NCBI GenBank assembly: GCA_913060565.1 | Contig: CAJXRU010000022.1 | Location: 1 to 41,078, forward strand | Source of the DNA: an uncultured Gammaproteobacteria bacterium | Lineage (GTDB): Bacteria; Pseudomonadota; Gammaproteobacteria; Enterobacterales; Psychrobiaceae | Length of the DNA stretch: 41,078 nucleotides | Direction of reading: 5' to 3' | In this document: one piece after another, positions 1-9,639 of the stretch | How positions within the stretch are numbered: position 1 is the first letter of the stretch | How the letters are laid out: each line of letters begins with the position of its first letter | Position numbers and translations under genes: made by a program | Notes under the pieces: model-generated | Seen by the model: the letters and a program-made list of their open reading frames with translations, nothing else | What the model was told of the DNA's origin: nothing | Databases searched by the model: none

Positions 1-47
1 GAGATCATGCCTAGTCTCGTGGGCTCGGAGATGTGTATAAGAGACAG
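1..47 (+). other. Illumina Nextera adapter contamination (P7 end, i7 index, transposon mosaic end)
   Basis: Bases 14-47 match the Nextera Read 2 adapter, including the 19-bp Tn5 mosaic end AGATGTGTATAAGAGACAG at 29-47. Bases 6-13 (CATGCCTA) match the Nextera i7 index I remember as N706, and bases 1-5 (GAGAT) match the end of the P7 oligo. This is library-construction sequence, not genome, and biological sequence starts at base 48. The open reading frame of the adjacent efflux adaptor is cut exactly at the junction. Confidence 0.97.
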
Positions 48-500
48 GTCATAAAGAGGCTGTCCTGCTTTTATCGTATCGCCGTGTTCAGCAACATATA
101 ATTTTTCCACCCAGCCACTAACGCGTGGCGAAATATCCATGCGTTCATCTTGGCTATACTCCAGCACGCCAGTCGCATCAATTGTTTGAGAGAAATAATC
201 ACTAACAACATCCGTCGTTTTCACACCGAGGTTATTAATTATTTGCGGTGTTATAGACACAACGCCAGCATCTTGCCCCGACGGTTCGTTGTAAACAGGG
301 ACTAGCGCCATGCCCATCGGCGACAGCCCTGGTTCGTCACGGCGAAAATTAGCATCCATTGGAGCAACCCAATAGATTGGTTTTTCAGAGGAAGCGCTAG
401 ACTCATCAGCAACATTATGCCAATTCAATAAGGGGGTTAAAAAAGGACTGATATAAATACCAGCAACAAAAAAGACTAAGACAATGATTAAATTACGCAT
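48..500 (-). CDS. Efflux RND periplasmic adaptor, CusB/HlyD family (partial, C-terminus missing)
   Basis: The reading frame starts at ATG 500 on the minus strand and runs without a stop for 151 codons into the adapter junction at 48. An N-terminal hydrophobic segment (MRNLIIVLVFFVAGIYISPF) acts as signal anchor. About residues 42-70 (YWVAPMD ... SPMGMALVPVY) match the heavy-metal-binding domain found at the N-terminus of CusB-type adaptors (usual form CPMHP...CPICGMDLVP), here without the cysteines. The segment around RVSGWVEKLYVAEHGDTIKAGQPLYD is the start of the barrel-sandwich/lipoyl domain. Known role of the family: it links an inner-membrane RND pump to an outer-membrane channel for Cu/Ag or similar metals. 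The small metal-ligand-rich gene just upstream on the same strand fits that role. The pump gene would lie beyond the contig end. Confidence 0.88.
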
Positions 501-591
501 AACAATAAGTCCATGCACACTTATGTATATAAATTCCAAACATAGGTGTGCTTTGATAAAAACAATAAAACAGGGGTAAATCTAGAGGCTG

Positions 592-942
592 TTAAATGTT
601 TATCGGCGGACGATATAGAGAAGAAATAGTCGCAATAGGATAGCTAGGACTATGAATCAACACTTTGCTCGAACTATGATTTAGTCCGTAAGAAAAGGAA
701 AAATTAATAAATAACGAAGAGGCAGGACAAACGCCACTGCAACAATCACATTCATTACTGCACTCAGTAGCCATTTGATGATCTTGCATCATTTCCTGAC
801 AGTGAGCCATTTCATCTGCACTCATGGTGTGCGACGTCATCATTGCATGATTACTATTTTCACCAAAGGTCACTGCCGCTGTTGTTTGCAAGGTGCTAAC
901 AACCAACAATAAAATACAGACGACTTTCGAAAATAGTGACAA
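592..942 (-). CDS. Small exported Cys/Met/His-rich protein, probable metal-binding (CopL/DUF2946-like)
   Basis: A 116-residue protein with an N-terminal signal peptide (about residues 1-23, ending TTAA). The mature region holds a Met/His-rich stretch (HAMMTSHTMSADEMAHCQEMM) followed by a cysteine cluster of pattern C-x3-C-x-CC-x3-C, typical of small periplasmic copper-handling proteins. The start is TTG at 940-942; GGAAG lies about 7 bases upstream and there is no ATG before the signal peptide. It precedes the CusB-like adaptor on the same strand with a 91-base gap, so the two may be co-transcribed as a metal-resistance operon. The family assignment is by composition and context only; I cannot confirm a Pfam match. 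Metal binding is inferred. Confidence 0.7.
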   Translation of the reverse strand: MSLFSKVVCILLLVVSTLQTTAAVTFGENSNHAMMTSHTMSADEMAHCQEMMQDHQMATECSNECDCCSGVCPASSLFINFSFSYGLNHSSSKVLIHSPSYPIATISSLYRPPINI

Positions 943-1093
943 ACAAAACTTCCAACGCTAAATGAGTCGCCATCATAATCAATGGCCACTTCGAAATCAA
1001 TCACCAAGTCATTAACAATATCAACAACCGAGGCTAAACAATTGTTTGAATTAACGGTAGACTATCCTTTTAATGAAAAAAGCGAGCAACTCA

Positions 1094-1957
1094 ATGTCAC
1101 AAGTTCTTAATCAGCTTCTCGATTTACTCAGTTTAGAAACCATTGAACAAGGCATATATCGTGGCAACAGCCAAGACTTAGGTTTTGGCCGCGTGTTTGG
1201 TGGCCAAGTTATTGGCCAAGCACTATTTGCTGCAAAGCAAACGGTCGACAGCAGCTTTTCGCTCAACTCATTTCATTGTTATTTTTTACGCATGGCAGAT
1301 TCTGCCAAGCCTATTGTTTATGACGTAGAAACCATTCGCACAGGTCGCTCTATTGCAACCCGTCGTATTAAAGCCATTCAAGGCGGACAGCCTATTTTCT
1401 ACCTCACCAGTTCCTTTCACGTTCCAGAAGAAGCCTTTGACCACCAAGCAAGCATGCCGCAAGTTGCAGGGCCAGATGGATTAGAATCTGAAGTTGAGCG
1501 CGCACGCTTGGTACAGGAATTTATTCCCGAATCGATTCGCCAACAATTTATCTGTGATAAGGCAATTGAGATCAGGCCTGTCGAAGACAATAACCCAATA
1601 AAACCGTCCGTTGGCCCTGCTAAAGGCCATTTTTGGATGAAAGCAAATGGCATATTGCCGGACGATCTCCGTGTCCATAAATACCTACTGGGTTATGCGT
1701 CTGACTTTTCATTTTTACCAGTTGCTGGCCATCCACACGGAGTGTCATTTATGACGCCTAAATTGCAAATGGCGACGATTGATCATTCCATGTGGTTTCA
1801 CCGTGATTTCCGATTTGATGATTGGTTGCTCTACGAAGTTGAAAGCCCATCAGCAAGTGGTGGCCGTGGCTTTGTTACTGGTAAATTCTTCGACCGACAA
1901 GGCCGATTGGTTGCTAGTACGGCACAAGAAGGTGTTATGCGTTGGAGCAAAAAGTAA
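1094..1957 (+). CDS. tesB: Acyl-CoA thioesterase II
   Basis: TesB hydrolyses medium- and long-chain acyl-CoA to free fatty acid and CoA in the cytoplasm. The protein aligns from memory along its whole length with E. coli TesB (286 aa): VFGGQVIGQAL near the N-terminus, HCYFLRMADS, the PDDLRVHKYLLGYASDF segment with the catalytic Asp, TIDHSMWFHR, and the C-terminal STAQEGVMR with the catalytic Gln. It consists of two hotdog domains. I chose ATG 1094 (MSQVLNQLL) because it reproduces the E. coli N-terminus and gives 287 residues; an in-frame ATG at 1073 would add seven residues but has no better ribosome site. It stands alone between oppositely oriented metal genes and the chemotaxis gene. Confidence 0.95.
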   Translation: MSQVLNQLLDLLSLETIEQGIYRGNSQDLGFGRVFGGQVIGQALFAAKQTVDSSFSLNSFHCYFLRMADSAKPIVYDVETIRTGRSIATRRIKAIQGGQPIFYLTSSFHVPEEAFDHQASMPQVAGPDGLESEVERARLVQEFIPESIRQQFICDKAIEIRPVEDNNPIKPSVGPAKGHFWMKANGILPDDLRVHKYLLGYASDFSFLPVAGHPHGVSFMTPKLQMATIDHSMWFHRDFRFDDWLLYEVESPSASGGRGFVTGKFFDRQGRLVASTAQEGVMRWSKK

Positions 1958-2133
1958 CTTGCTAGGGTCTAGTTGAGCTTTGTGGTTCAAGCTTTGTTCA
2001 TTCTAAAAAGGTTTTGAGCAAAGCATGAGGATTGATGTAAATCAGTCATTAGCGTAATAACGCGCTATCTAATCATTATCTAAGCCCAATCGAGTGCTTA
2101 ACTATACGTCTCTGGATACACTGTTTATAGTCG

Positions 2134-2170
2134 ATAAAATGAAAAACATTTCGGCAGTTTTTCATTTTAT
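2134..2170 (+). repeat. Perfect 14-bp inverted repeat in the leader of the chemotaxis receptor gene
   Basis: ATAAAATGAAAAAC at 2134-2147 and its exact reverse complement at 2157-2170 enclose a 9-base loop. The element lies about 40 bases upstream of the receptor start codon. It has no T-run typical of an intrinsic terminator. The top strand also contains a 12-codon ORF starting at the ATG in the left arm ([12 protein letters not shown]). It may be an mRNA leader hairpin or an operator; function is unknown. Confidence 0.6.
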
Positions 2171-2211
2171 TTCCTAAGCTTAATAAACAGCTGAATCGGA
2201 GGCATTTCATC

Positions 2212-3849
2212 ATGAATAAATTACGCAAGCTCACCATCAAGCAACGCATGGCCATCATGGTAAGTATCATCATTATTGGTTTATTTTTTCAAAGCGGGTT
2301 AAGCCTCTACCATCAAGATAAATCACTAAATCAACAGCAACGAGAGAAAGTACAGCATCTTGTTGAAAGTGCCCATAGTATCATCAAGCATTATTATCAG
2401 CGTTCACAAGATGGAACTCTGACTAAAGATCAAGCGCAAAAATCAGCATTAGAAGCCGTTAAAGCAATGCGCTACGCAGGCAATGACTATTTTTGGGTCA
2501 ATAACTTTACGCCAACAATGATCATGCACCCTGTAGCACCTAGGTTAAACAATCAAGATGTGTCGAATATAAAAGATGCTGACGGCGTTCAAATTTTCAT
2601 AGAAATGCTCAAGATTGTACGAAACAGTAAAGAAGGCTTCTTGCCTTATAAATGGCCAAAACCCGGTGAGGACGACCCCGTCGATAAAATTTCCTTTGTT
2701 AAAGAATTCGCACCATGGCAGTGGATTGTCGGATCCGGTGTTTATATCGATGATATTCAAGCAACCTTTGCGACACAAAGAAATTCCCTACTCATTAATA
2801 CGTTTATAGTCATAGTTCTAGTCGTCTTTCTTAACTATGTTATTGGTAACAGTATTTTATTACCGGCAAAAGCGGCGAGCGATTTAATGAAAAATATTGC
2901 GCAAGGTGAAGGCGATCTCACTCGCAAGCTCAACGCCGATGCTAATGATGAAATATCGCGATTATCTTATTACTTCAATTTATTTACCGAAAAAATGCGT
3001 CAATCCCTCAAAGAAGTTTCAGTTAATTCGGAACAAGTCATGATGCAAGCTGATATGTTGTCTCACACTAGTCAGCGCAGTAATGATTCTATTCAAGTGC
3101 AAAACGACAACGCCACACAAATTGCCACGGCGATGGAGCAAATGACCTCCAACATTCGTGAAATAAGTAGTAATGCAGAAGCTGCGAATCAAGCAGCAAA
3201 TGATGCGACAACCAATACAACTGACGGTAAGCAAGTTGTCTCATCAGCGATTGCGCAAATCGATTCATTATCAAGCAACATAGATAATGTCAGTCAGGTT
3301 ATTTCTAAGCTCGCTAATGAAACAGATAGCATAGGTGCCGTGCTCGATGTGATCAGAGGTATTGCCGATCAAACTAACTTACTCGCGCTAAACGCGGCAA
3401 TTGAAGCAGCTCGCGCTGGTGAACAAGGCCGTGGTTTTGCAGTTGTGGCAGATGAAGTTCGAACACTAGCAAGCAGAACGAGTCAAAGTACTGATGAAAT
3501 TCACGGCATGATCCAACGATTACAATCAGGTGCTCAAGAAGCTGTTAGTGCGGTTAATATCAGCAAAGAGACATCAGATAGAACCGTAGAACAAGCCGCT
3601 CAGGCAGAAACATCGCTCGATGAAATAGAACGACTCATTGAGGTTATCTCTCAAATGAGTGACCACATTGCAGAAGCAACAGAACAACAAACTCAAGCGG
3701 CAGAAGAAGTTAATGTGCGCATAAGCGAACTTTCTCAGATGACCGTAGATGCCGCAAGTGATACCGAAGAAATCGCCAGTGCGAGTCAAGATCTTAAAAC
3801 TAGCAGCAGCCAAATGTCTGAAGTTGTTCGCTCATTTAAACTCGACTAA
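2212..3849 (+). CDS. Methyl-accepting chemotaxis protein with single-Cache sensor domain
   Basis: A transmembrane chemoreceptor of 545 residues. TM1 is at about residues 15-35. The periplasmic domain at about 40-190 has the sCache_2 pattern ([35 protein letters not shown]). TM2 is at about 195-215 and HAMP at about 216-270. The cytoplasmic MCP signalling domain has its hairpin tip at about residues 376-425 ([34 protein letters not shown], given here only as landmark). Ligands of such sCache domains are often small organic acids, but none can be read from the sequence. There is no C-terminal CheR-tether pentapeptide. The start ATG 2212 follows GGAGG at good spacing. The gene is monocistronic with its own terminator; I found no convincing sigma-28 promoter. 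Confidence 0.95.
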   Translation: MNKLRKLTIKQRMAIMVSIIIIGLFFQSGLSLYHQDKSLNQQQREKVQHLVESAHSIIKHYYQRSQDGTLTKDQAQKSALEAVKAMRYAGNDYFWVNNFTPTMIMHPVAPRLNNQDVSNIKDADGVQIFIEMLKIVRNSKEGFLPYKWPKPGEDDPVDKISFVKEFAPWQWIVGSGVYIDDIQATFATQRNSLLINTFIVIVLVVFLNYVIGNSILLPAKAASDLMKNIAQGEGDLTRKLNADANDEISRLSYYFNLFTEKMRQSLKEVSVNSEQVMMQADMLSHTSQRSNDSIQVQNDNATQIATAMEQMTSNIREISSNAEAANQAANDATTNTTDGKQVVSSAIAQIDSLSSNIDNVSQVISKLANETDSIGAVLDVIRGIADQTNLLALNAAIEAARAGEQGRGFAVVADEVRTLASRTSQSTDEIHGMIQRLQSGAQEAVSAVNISKETSDRTVEQAAQAETSLDEIERLIEVISQMSDHIAEATEQQTQAAEEVNVRISELSQMTVDAASDTEEIASASQDLKTSSSQMSEVVRSFKLD

Positions 3850-3872
3850 CCTAAACTCGAACCTCAACTTAG

Positions 3873-3893
3873 CCGCTCCTAGAGCGGTTTTTT
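3873..3893 (+). terminator. Intrinsic terminator after the chemotaxis receptor
   Basis: CCGCTC-CTA-GAGCGG forms a 6-bp GC-rich stem with a 3-base loop, followed by six T. It lies 23 bases after the stop codon. Confidence 0.85.
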
Positions 3894-3970
3894 CATTTAT
3901 AACCTTCATTTCTAACCCAGCCCTCCTCTCTTATGCCTAATAAATAGGCAAACGCGTCATTTTAGGCTAA

Positions 3971-3995
3971 TTGGTAATATAAATTTGGTTACCAA
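3971..3995. promoter_or_regulatory. Inverted-repeat operator candidate upstream of the TonB-dependent receptor
   Basis: TTGGTAA (3971-3977) is repeated inverted as TTACCAA (3989-3995). The right half itself belongs to an 11-base odd palindrome TTGGTTACCAA (3985-3995). It lies about 80 bases upstream of the receptor start, where a regulator would act. No regulator can be named. Confidence 0.4.
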
Positions 3996-4071
3996 GACTA
4001 TAGTTTTTTGTTAATAGCTTGTAACATCGAGCCAACTCAATAAACAAATTAGATTTAAAGGATCAAAATAA

Positions 4072-6621
4072 ATGATTAAGAGTTTTAAGGCGAGTACGCT
4101 CTCCGTTGCCATAACACTCGCTTTAGGTTCTGCCACAGCAGTAGCCAACGCGGCCCAAACACCAGAAAAAGACACAGCGAAAGATGTCGAGAAAATTTCA
4201 GTATTAGGTTCTCGTGTCTCAAGTCGCACAGCGACTGAGTCTACAGCGCCAGTAGATATTATTGATGCAAGTTCACTCACCAAAGGTGGTTTTACTGAAT
4301 TAGGACAAAGCCTACAAGCGACAGCGCCTTCATTTAACTTCTCGAGAACACAGGTTTCAGACGGCTCAGATTTATTCCGCCCAGCGACACTACGTGGCCT
4401 TCAACCAGATCAAACCTTAGTGCTCGTTAACGGTAAACGTCGTCATAACCAAGCAATATTTGGCTTAAACGGCACTGTAGGTGCAGGCGCGGCAGGCACT
4501 GACATGAATGCTATTCCACTAACCGCATTATCTGACGTACAAGTATTGCGTGATGGCGCAGCGGCGCAATATGGCTCCGACGCCATTGCTGGCGTTATCA
4601 ATTTATCTCTCAAGAGCTCGACTGGCGAAACCACCGGTTTTATTCAAGCAGGCTCAACGGGCGAAGGTGACGGCGATGACATCACCATTGGCTTAAATCG
4701 CGGTTTTGATTTAGGTGATGACGGCGGTTTCATTAACCTCTCACTAGAAGCACGTGACTACAGCGGCACAAATCGCGCACAACCAGATACAGGCGGCTCA
4801 TCAACTATCGCCAAAGGCACATTATCTGACACAGTTCGCTGGGGACAAGGTAATGCAGAATCTGAATTTACCACTGTGTTTTACAATGCCATGCTACCAA
4901 TGGGTGACAGTGAACTTTATTCATTTGGCGGCATTTCAAATCGCACAGCACTAGGCAATGGTTTCTTTCGTAATTTTGATGAAGCCGCTAAAAACGTTCA
5001 ACAAGTTTACGCCGATGGCTTCTTACCGCGCATCGACAATGAAGCGCAAGATATTTCACTATCACTTGGCCTTCGCGGCGACATAAACAGCGACTGGACT
5101 TACGATGTATCAGCGGTTTACGGTGAAAACGAATACGACTTCACCTCACGCAACACCATCAATGCCTCATACGCTGCTGAATACGTTGCCAACAACCCAA
5201 CAGCATCAGACAGCGACATTGCGGCCAACGCAGGTCCAACATCGGGATACTCTGGTGGTTTTAGATTCGACCAATTCACCGTAAACGCCGACATTGCTGG
5301 CTCTATTGAGCTCAGTAACGACATGCAATTATTTGTATCTTACGGCGCTGAATATCGCAAAGAAAACTATCAAATTGTCGCGGGTGAAGTAGCTTCATAC
5401 GCCTGTGGATTATCAAATAGCTCAAGTTCATTCCCATCGGTAATCGACCCAGACACCTTTGCAGGTTGTGGTTTCCAAGCCTACCCGGGCCTACGTCCTG
5501 ATGCGGCGAATAAACAAGATCGCGACAGCGTTGCAGTTTATATCGATTTAGAAACGCAGCTAACAGAAAAATGGTTGGTTGGCGCGGCAGCCCGTTATGA
5601 AGACTTCTCTGACGCTGGTGACGACATCATTGGTAAATTATCAAGTCGTTATGAAGTAACCGATAACTTCTCGATTCGCGGCGCTATCTCTAGTGGCTTT
5701 AGAGCACCATCGCTACAACAAAGTGCCTACACAGCATTTACCACCAACTTAGGCCCTGGCGGCGTATTATCACCATCATTTACAGCAACGGCAGGCGCTG
5801 ACTTCCCATCAGCACTTGGCGTAGATGGTTTAAAACTAGAAACCTCTAAAAACCTCAGCCTTGGCTTTGTGTTCGATGCCACTGACGATTTAACCATTAC
5901 GCTAGACGCTTATCGCATTGCGATGAAAGACCGTATCACCTTGGGCAGCTTACTGTCTCCAGACGATGTCGCATTCAGCCCAGCCGCGGTTGCAGCCCTT
6001 AATGCGACAGGTGCTGACCAAGCCAACTACTTCTCTAACTCAGTTGATTTAACCACCACTGGCGTTGACTTAATTGTCACCTACAGCACCGATGTTGGTG
6101 AAGGAAAACTAGATGTAACATTTGCAGGTAATGTAAATGACACCGACATCGATCGCGTGAACTCACCGCAAGGCATCCCATCGACAGTGGCGTTAGATGA
6201 CCTTCAACGTAGCTTCTTAACCGACGGGCAACCACACGAGCGTGCAACCCTGACCTTTGATTATTCACAAAATAATTGGAACGCCATGGTGAAAGCGAAT
6301 TACTTTGGCGAAACCGACATCACCTACTTTGGTAATGATCATATCGGTTTACCAGATTTTCTATCGCCAACAGGTTCATTCAAACCAACAAGCGTTGTTG
6401 AGTCAGCCGTGTTAATCGATGTAAATGTAGATTACACCCTGTCTGAAAACTTCACGTTATCACTAGGCATCAACAACCTATTTGATGAAACACCCGACGA
6501 GCTGGGTGCTGACGAAGCCCTTGATTTTATTACCAATCAAGCCTTCCAATACCCAGTTCGCGCCGTTCCTTACGGTTTTGATGGCATGAGCTACTATGCG
6601 CGTTTAGGTTTTAAATTCTAA
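4072..6621 (+). CDS. TonB-dependent outer-membrane receptor
   Basis: An 849-residue outer-membrane gated channel for TonB/ExbB/ExbD-energised uptake. The signal peptide covers about residues 1-28 (ends ANAA). A likely TonB box is EKISVLG at about 41-47. The plug domain at about 50-180 shows ATLRGLQPDQTLVLVNGKRRH and LRDGAAAQYGSDAIAGVINL. The beta-barrel runs to the C-terminus, which contains NLFDETP and ends in YARLGFKF with the terminal Phe typical of barrel proteins. Two cysteines in an extracellular loop (about residues 445 and 465, around YACGLSN and FAGCGF) may form a disulphide. The substrate cannot be assigned: no neighbouring siderophore, vitamin B12 or polysaccharide genes are present. 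AAAGGA precedes ATG 4072, and a terminator follows. The gene is isolated. Confidence 0.93.
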   Translation: MIKSFKASTLSVAITLALGSATAVANAAQTPEKDTAKDVEKISVLGSRVSSRTATESTAPVDIIDASSLTKGGFTELGQSLQATAPSFNFSRTQVSDGSDLFRPATLRGLQPDQTLVLVNGKRRHNQAIFGLNGTVGAGAAGTDMNAIPLTALSDVQVLRDGAAAQYGSDAIAGVINLSLKSSTGETTGFIQAGSTGEGDGDDITIGLNRGFDLGDDGGFINLSLEARDYSGTNRAQPDTGGSSTIAKGTLSDTVRWGQGNAESEFTTVFYNAMLPMGDSELYSFGGISNRTALGNGFFRNFDEAAKNVQQVYADGFLPRIDNEAQDISLSLGLRGDINSDWTYDVSAVYGENEYDFTSRNTINASYAAEYVANNPTASDSDIAANAGPTSGYSGGFRFDQFTVNADIAGSIELSNDMQLFVSYGAEYRKENYQIVAGEVASYACGLSNSSSSFPSVIDPDTFAGCGFQAYPGLRPDAANKQDRDSVAVYIDLETQLTEKWLVGAAARYEDFSDAGDDIIGKLSSRYEVTDNFSIRGAISSGFRAPSLQQSAYTAFTTNLGPGGVLSPSFTATAGADFPSALGVDGLKLETSKNLSLGFVFDATDDLTITLDAYRIAMKDRITLGSLLSPDDVAFSPAAVAALNATGADQANYFSNSVDLTTTGVDLIVTYSTDVGEGKLDVTFAGNVNDTDIDRVNSPQGIPSTVALDDLQRSFLTDGQPHERATLTFDYSQNNWNAMVKANYFGETDITYFGNDHIGLPDFLSPTGSFKPTSVVESAVLIDVNVDYTLSENFTLSLGINNLFDETPDELGADEALDFITNQAFQYPVRAVPYGFDGMSYYARLGFKF

Positions 6622-6632
6622 ACGCAAGCCAC

Positions 6633-6675
6633 AAAAAAGGGAGGCCGTTGCAATATGCAACTACCTCCCCTTTTT
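6633..6675. terminator. Bidirectional intrinsic terminator
   Basis: An A-run plus GGGAGG at 6633-6644 pairs with CCTCCC plus a T-run at 6664-6675. Between them lies a second small stem (GTTGCA/TGCAAC). A and T tracts on the two sides allow termination of the receptor gene (plus) and of the DUF4177 gene (minus). Confidence 0.8.
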
Positions 6676-6687
6676 CATTTAACTGAT

Positions 6688-6882
6688 TTACAGTTCGCGC
6701 TTCATAACCCCTGAAAACTCGGTGCCACCTTCCAACTCTCTAAAGTCAGCATTAACGAGCTCCCAGCCCTGTGCGCCTAATTGGTTCAGGTAAACTTCAA
6801 TATCTTCACGTGCTCTTCCCTTAAACAGCCCCGCTGAAGCCACATCCTGTGAATCGATCATCTTGTATTCAAACTTTTTCAT
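6688..6882 (-). CDS. DUF4177 domain-containing small protein
   Basis: A 64-residue cytoplasmic protein (MKKFEYKMIDSQ ... LNQLGAQGWELVNADF ... FSGVMKREL). The KxxEYK start, the LNxLGxxGWELV core and the KRE end are the DUF4177 signature; function is unknown for the family. The start at 6882 was chosen because AAGGA lies 7 bases upstream; an in-frame ATG at 6900 would add six residues and has no ribosome site. It is convergent with the TonB-dependent receptor across a shared terminator. Confidence 0.8.
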   Translation of the reverse strand: MKKFEYKMIDSQDVASAGLFKGRAREDIEVYLNQLGAQGWELVNADFRELEGGTEFSGVMKREL

Positions 6883-7332
6883 TATGATTTCCTTGTACAT
6901 TTATTTAAAACTAAAGGTCTTGTTATTCTGTTTAACTATGACGTGATTCAAAGGTTATCACGGTTATAAACGAGTAAGAACTCTTTAATTTAGTTCGATA
7001 CAATCTGAAATGGTCAAGTAAAACTAGTCGTTTTGTTAGAGGTTTTGAGAGATATTTTATTATGCAATTATGGATAATAAAGTGCTCAAATGGAAATTTT
7101 ACCTTATTTATTCTAACGTCCGCTTTAAGCTCATTGCTGCCGTTGGTCATTATTCTCTAAATGACAACCTAGAGCCTAAAGTGGTCATTAGTTTTTCATA
7201 AGGGAATAAAGGTATTCAGAGCAACTCTAACCAAATTTCACATGCTATTTGTAGAAAGCTTATCGCTATCGTTTAGCTGCCATTAGTTTAGATCAAGCAT
7301 GAGCCTAAATACCCCCAGAACATTACTTCTTA
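6883..7332. other. 450-bp stretch without a recognisable gene
   Basis: AT-rich sequence. A 72-codon minus-strand ORF (6932-7150) has no recognisable domain and no ribosome site. The segment near 7115-7160 and that near 10930-10960 both contain short text around GACCGCTTT/GTCCGCTTT, possibly decayed intergenic repeat remnants. I see no convincing promoter or RNA. Confidence 0.4.
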
Positions 7333-9585
7333 CTATATCAGATGTTTTTTTAAATAAGTTGCAGTGTGAGAGTCTGATCTAGCCAGTAAAGCTTTCGGGG
7401 TTCCTTCAAATATAATTTTACCTCCATTTTCTCCTCCTTCAGGACCAACATCAATTATCCAGTCAGCTTGACTCATTACATCTAAATTATGCTCAATAAT
7501 GATAACCGTATTTCCTTTATCTGCCAGTCGATTTAATATATCGATGATTTTATTAGCATCAGACATATGCAAACCAGTGGTTGGCTCATCAAGCACATAT
7601 ATATTACCTACTTTATGAAGCTCACTTGAAAGCTTTACTCGCTGACACTCCCCACCAGATAGTAAAGCTAAAGGTTGACCCAAAGTTAAATACCCTAGCC
7701 CTACTTGTTGCAGTATTGCTATTTTCTGGACTATTTTTTCTAGAGTGAATAATCTTGCCGCCTTTTCAATAGTAAGATCAAGCAACTCAGCAATATTCAA
7801 TCCTTGATATTCATACTTTAAAGTTTCTTCATTGTAACGCTTCCCTTTACATTCGTTACATAGAGTACGAATGGGGTCGAGAAATGCCATCTCCATCTCA
7901 ACAAATCCAAGACCTCTACAACCAGAGCAAGCTCCTTCGGAGTTAAAACTAAACAGTGACGCTTTAACATTATTTTCTTTCGCATATACCTTTCGAATAT
8001 CATCAAATAACCCTGTGTAGGTAGCTGCATTGGAACGCTCTGATTGACCTACAGCGGATTGGTCGATAACAATTGCATTGGGGTACCGAGATAGAAATTC
8101 GTGGTGTATAAGTGAGCTTTTACCGGAGCCAGCAACACCAGTGATACATGTCATGATTCCTTGGGGGATTTTAACGCTGACATCACACAAGTTATTAGTA
8201 TTAGCGTTATTTACATCAAAATAACTATTAGCTTTTCGAATGCTATTTTTAAGTGTGTTTTTTCGATTTAATAGTTTACCAGTGATACTGTCCGAAGCTA
8301 ATAATTTAGAGTACGAACCTTCAAAAATAATCTGGCCACCATTTACTCCAGCTTTGGGACCTACATCGACAATATGCTCTGCAATTTTTATTACATCTGG
8401 ATCATGTTCAACGACAAAGACAGAATTCCCTTTATCTCTTAAGGTAACTAATAAATTATTAAGGTGATGAACATCTTTTGGATGCAAACCAACACTTGGT
8501 TCATCAAGAATATAAATCATTTCTGTCAGGCTAGAGCCAAGCTGTTTAGCAAGTTTAATACGCTGTGCTTCTCCTCCTGACAGTGTTGATATATTACGAG
8601 ATAGTGATAAATACCCTAAGCCAATGTTAACTATATGGCTGACTTTATAATCAATTTGTTCGATTATGCCTTTGCCATGAGGGTCATTAATACCGTCAAT
8701 AAACATTTTAAGACGTTCAAAATCAAAATGTGAAACTTGGTCAATATTGTAACCATTAACTTTAACACCAAGAGCTTCCTGATTTAGCCGTGAACCATGA
8801 CAAGTATCACAACTTTTAATGGATAAATACTGCTTGATAGTTTGTTTCTTCTTTTTAGATAAAGTCTCTTGGTTTTTATGTATGTATAGTCGATTAATTT
8901 TGATTATTACCCCTTCATAGATAATATCAATACCCAATTCACCTGTATTAATACCAATATTTTCATCAAAGCCATAAAGTAACTTTTCGTACTCTGCTTT
9001 CGAGAATTGATTTACGGGTAAGTTACAATCAAACTTTCCACCTAACGCAATATATTTCCATTGCCACCCACCGACTTTGAATTCAGAAAATAATATAGCG
9101 CCTTCATTTAACGATCTACTTTTATCAATAAGTTTATCTATATCGATGTCCATAATCTCCCCAGAGCCATTACAACTTTGACACATGCCTTCAGGTGAGT
9201 TAAATGAAAAGTGGCTCGATGAACCAATTAAAGGCGTTCCTATTCTAGAAAACAATAACCGCAAATAGGTATATATTTCGGTTGTAGTACCTACCGTAGA
9301 ACGTAAATTTCCCGATGTTCGTTTTTGGTTTATCAGAATCGCAGGAGATATATTTTCAATAAGATCACAATTTGGTTTCGGTATTTTAGGTAAGTGACTT
9401 TGTGCATATGTACCTAGCGTATCATAAAGCTGCCTTTGAGCTTCTGCGTTAATAGTCTCAAACACTAATGATGATTTCCCGGAGCCTGAGACCCCTGTAA
9501 ATACCACTATTTTATTTCGTGGGATTTGGATATCAACTGACTTAAGGTTGTTTTGTCTTGCGTTAACAATATTAATGCTTCTCAT
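7333..9585 (-). CDS. UvrA-like ABC ATPase without UvrB-binding domain (UvrA2/DrrC-type)
   Basis: A 750-residue tandem ABC ATPase of the UvrA family. The first half has Walker [11 protein letters not shown] (about residue 31), zinc motif CQSCNGSG and a second Cys pair CDTCHGSR, then signature [12 protein letters not shown] and DEPSVGLHP. The second half has Walker [11 protein letters not shown], zinc motif CSGC...CNECKGKR, signature [12 protein letters not shown] and DEPTTGLHM. Canonical UvrA is about 940 residues. Here the sequence jumps from [13 protein letters not shown] directly to [10 protein letters not shown], so the UvrB-binding region and part of the first zinc module are missing. Such class II/III UvrA proteins are linked to drug or DNA-adduct tolerance (for example Streptomyces DrrC) rather than classical excision repair. 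ATG 9585 was preferred over TTG 9603. It lies 54 bases downstream of the reductase gene, probably in one operon. Confidence 0.88.
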   Translation of the reverse strand: MRSINIVNARQNNLKSVDIQIPRNKIVVFTGVSGSGKSSLVFETINAEAQRQLYDTLGTYAQSHLPKIPKPNCDLIENISPAILINQKRTSGNLRSTVGTTTEIYTYLRLLFSRIGTPLIGSSSHFSFNSPEGMCQSCNGSGEIMDIDIDKLIDKSRSLNEGAILFSEFKVGGWQWKYIALGGKFDCNLPVNQFSKAEYEKLLYGFDENIGINTGELGIDIIYEGVIIKINRLYIHKNQETLSKKKKQTIKQYLSIKSCDTCHGSRLNQEALGVKVNGYNIDQVSHFDFERLKMFIDGINDPHGKGIIEQIDYKVSHIVNIGLGYLSLSRNISTLSGGEAQRIKLAKQLGSSLTEMIYILDEPSVGLHPKDVHHLNNLLVTLRDKGNSVFVVEHDPDVIKIAEHIVDVGPKAGVNGGQIIFEGSYSKLLASDSITGKLLNRKNTLKNSIRKANSYFDVNNANTNNLCDVSVKIPQGIMTCITGVAGSGKSSLIHHEFLSRYPNAIVIDQSAVGQSERSNAATYTGLFDDIRKVYAKENNVKASLFSFNSEGACSGCRGLGFVEMEMAFLDPIRTLCNECKGKRYNEETLKYEYQGLNIAELLDLTIEKAARLFTLEKIVQKIAILQQVGLGYLTLGQPLALLSGGECQRVKLSSELHKVGNIYVLDEPTTGLHMSDANKIIDILNRLADKGNTVIIIEHNLDVMSQADWIIDVGPEGGENGGKIIFEGTPKALLARSDSHTATYLKKHLI

Positions 9586-9639
9586 CTGTAGTGACTGCCT
9601 CAAGCTGTTTTCATTAATGATGGATTGAATTTAAAAACT

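Noticed and set aside
2105..2145. Possible sigma-28 promoter before the chemoreceptor (GTCGATAA)
   Set aside because: The -10-like octamer has no TAAA box at the required distance upstream.
6932..7150. 72-codon minus-strand ORF in the gap before the UvrA-like gene
   Set aside because: No ribosome site, no domain, and low-complexity AT-rich composition.
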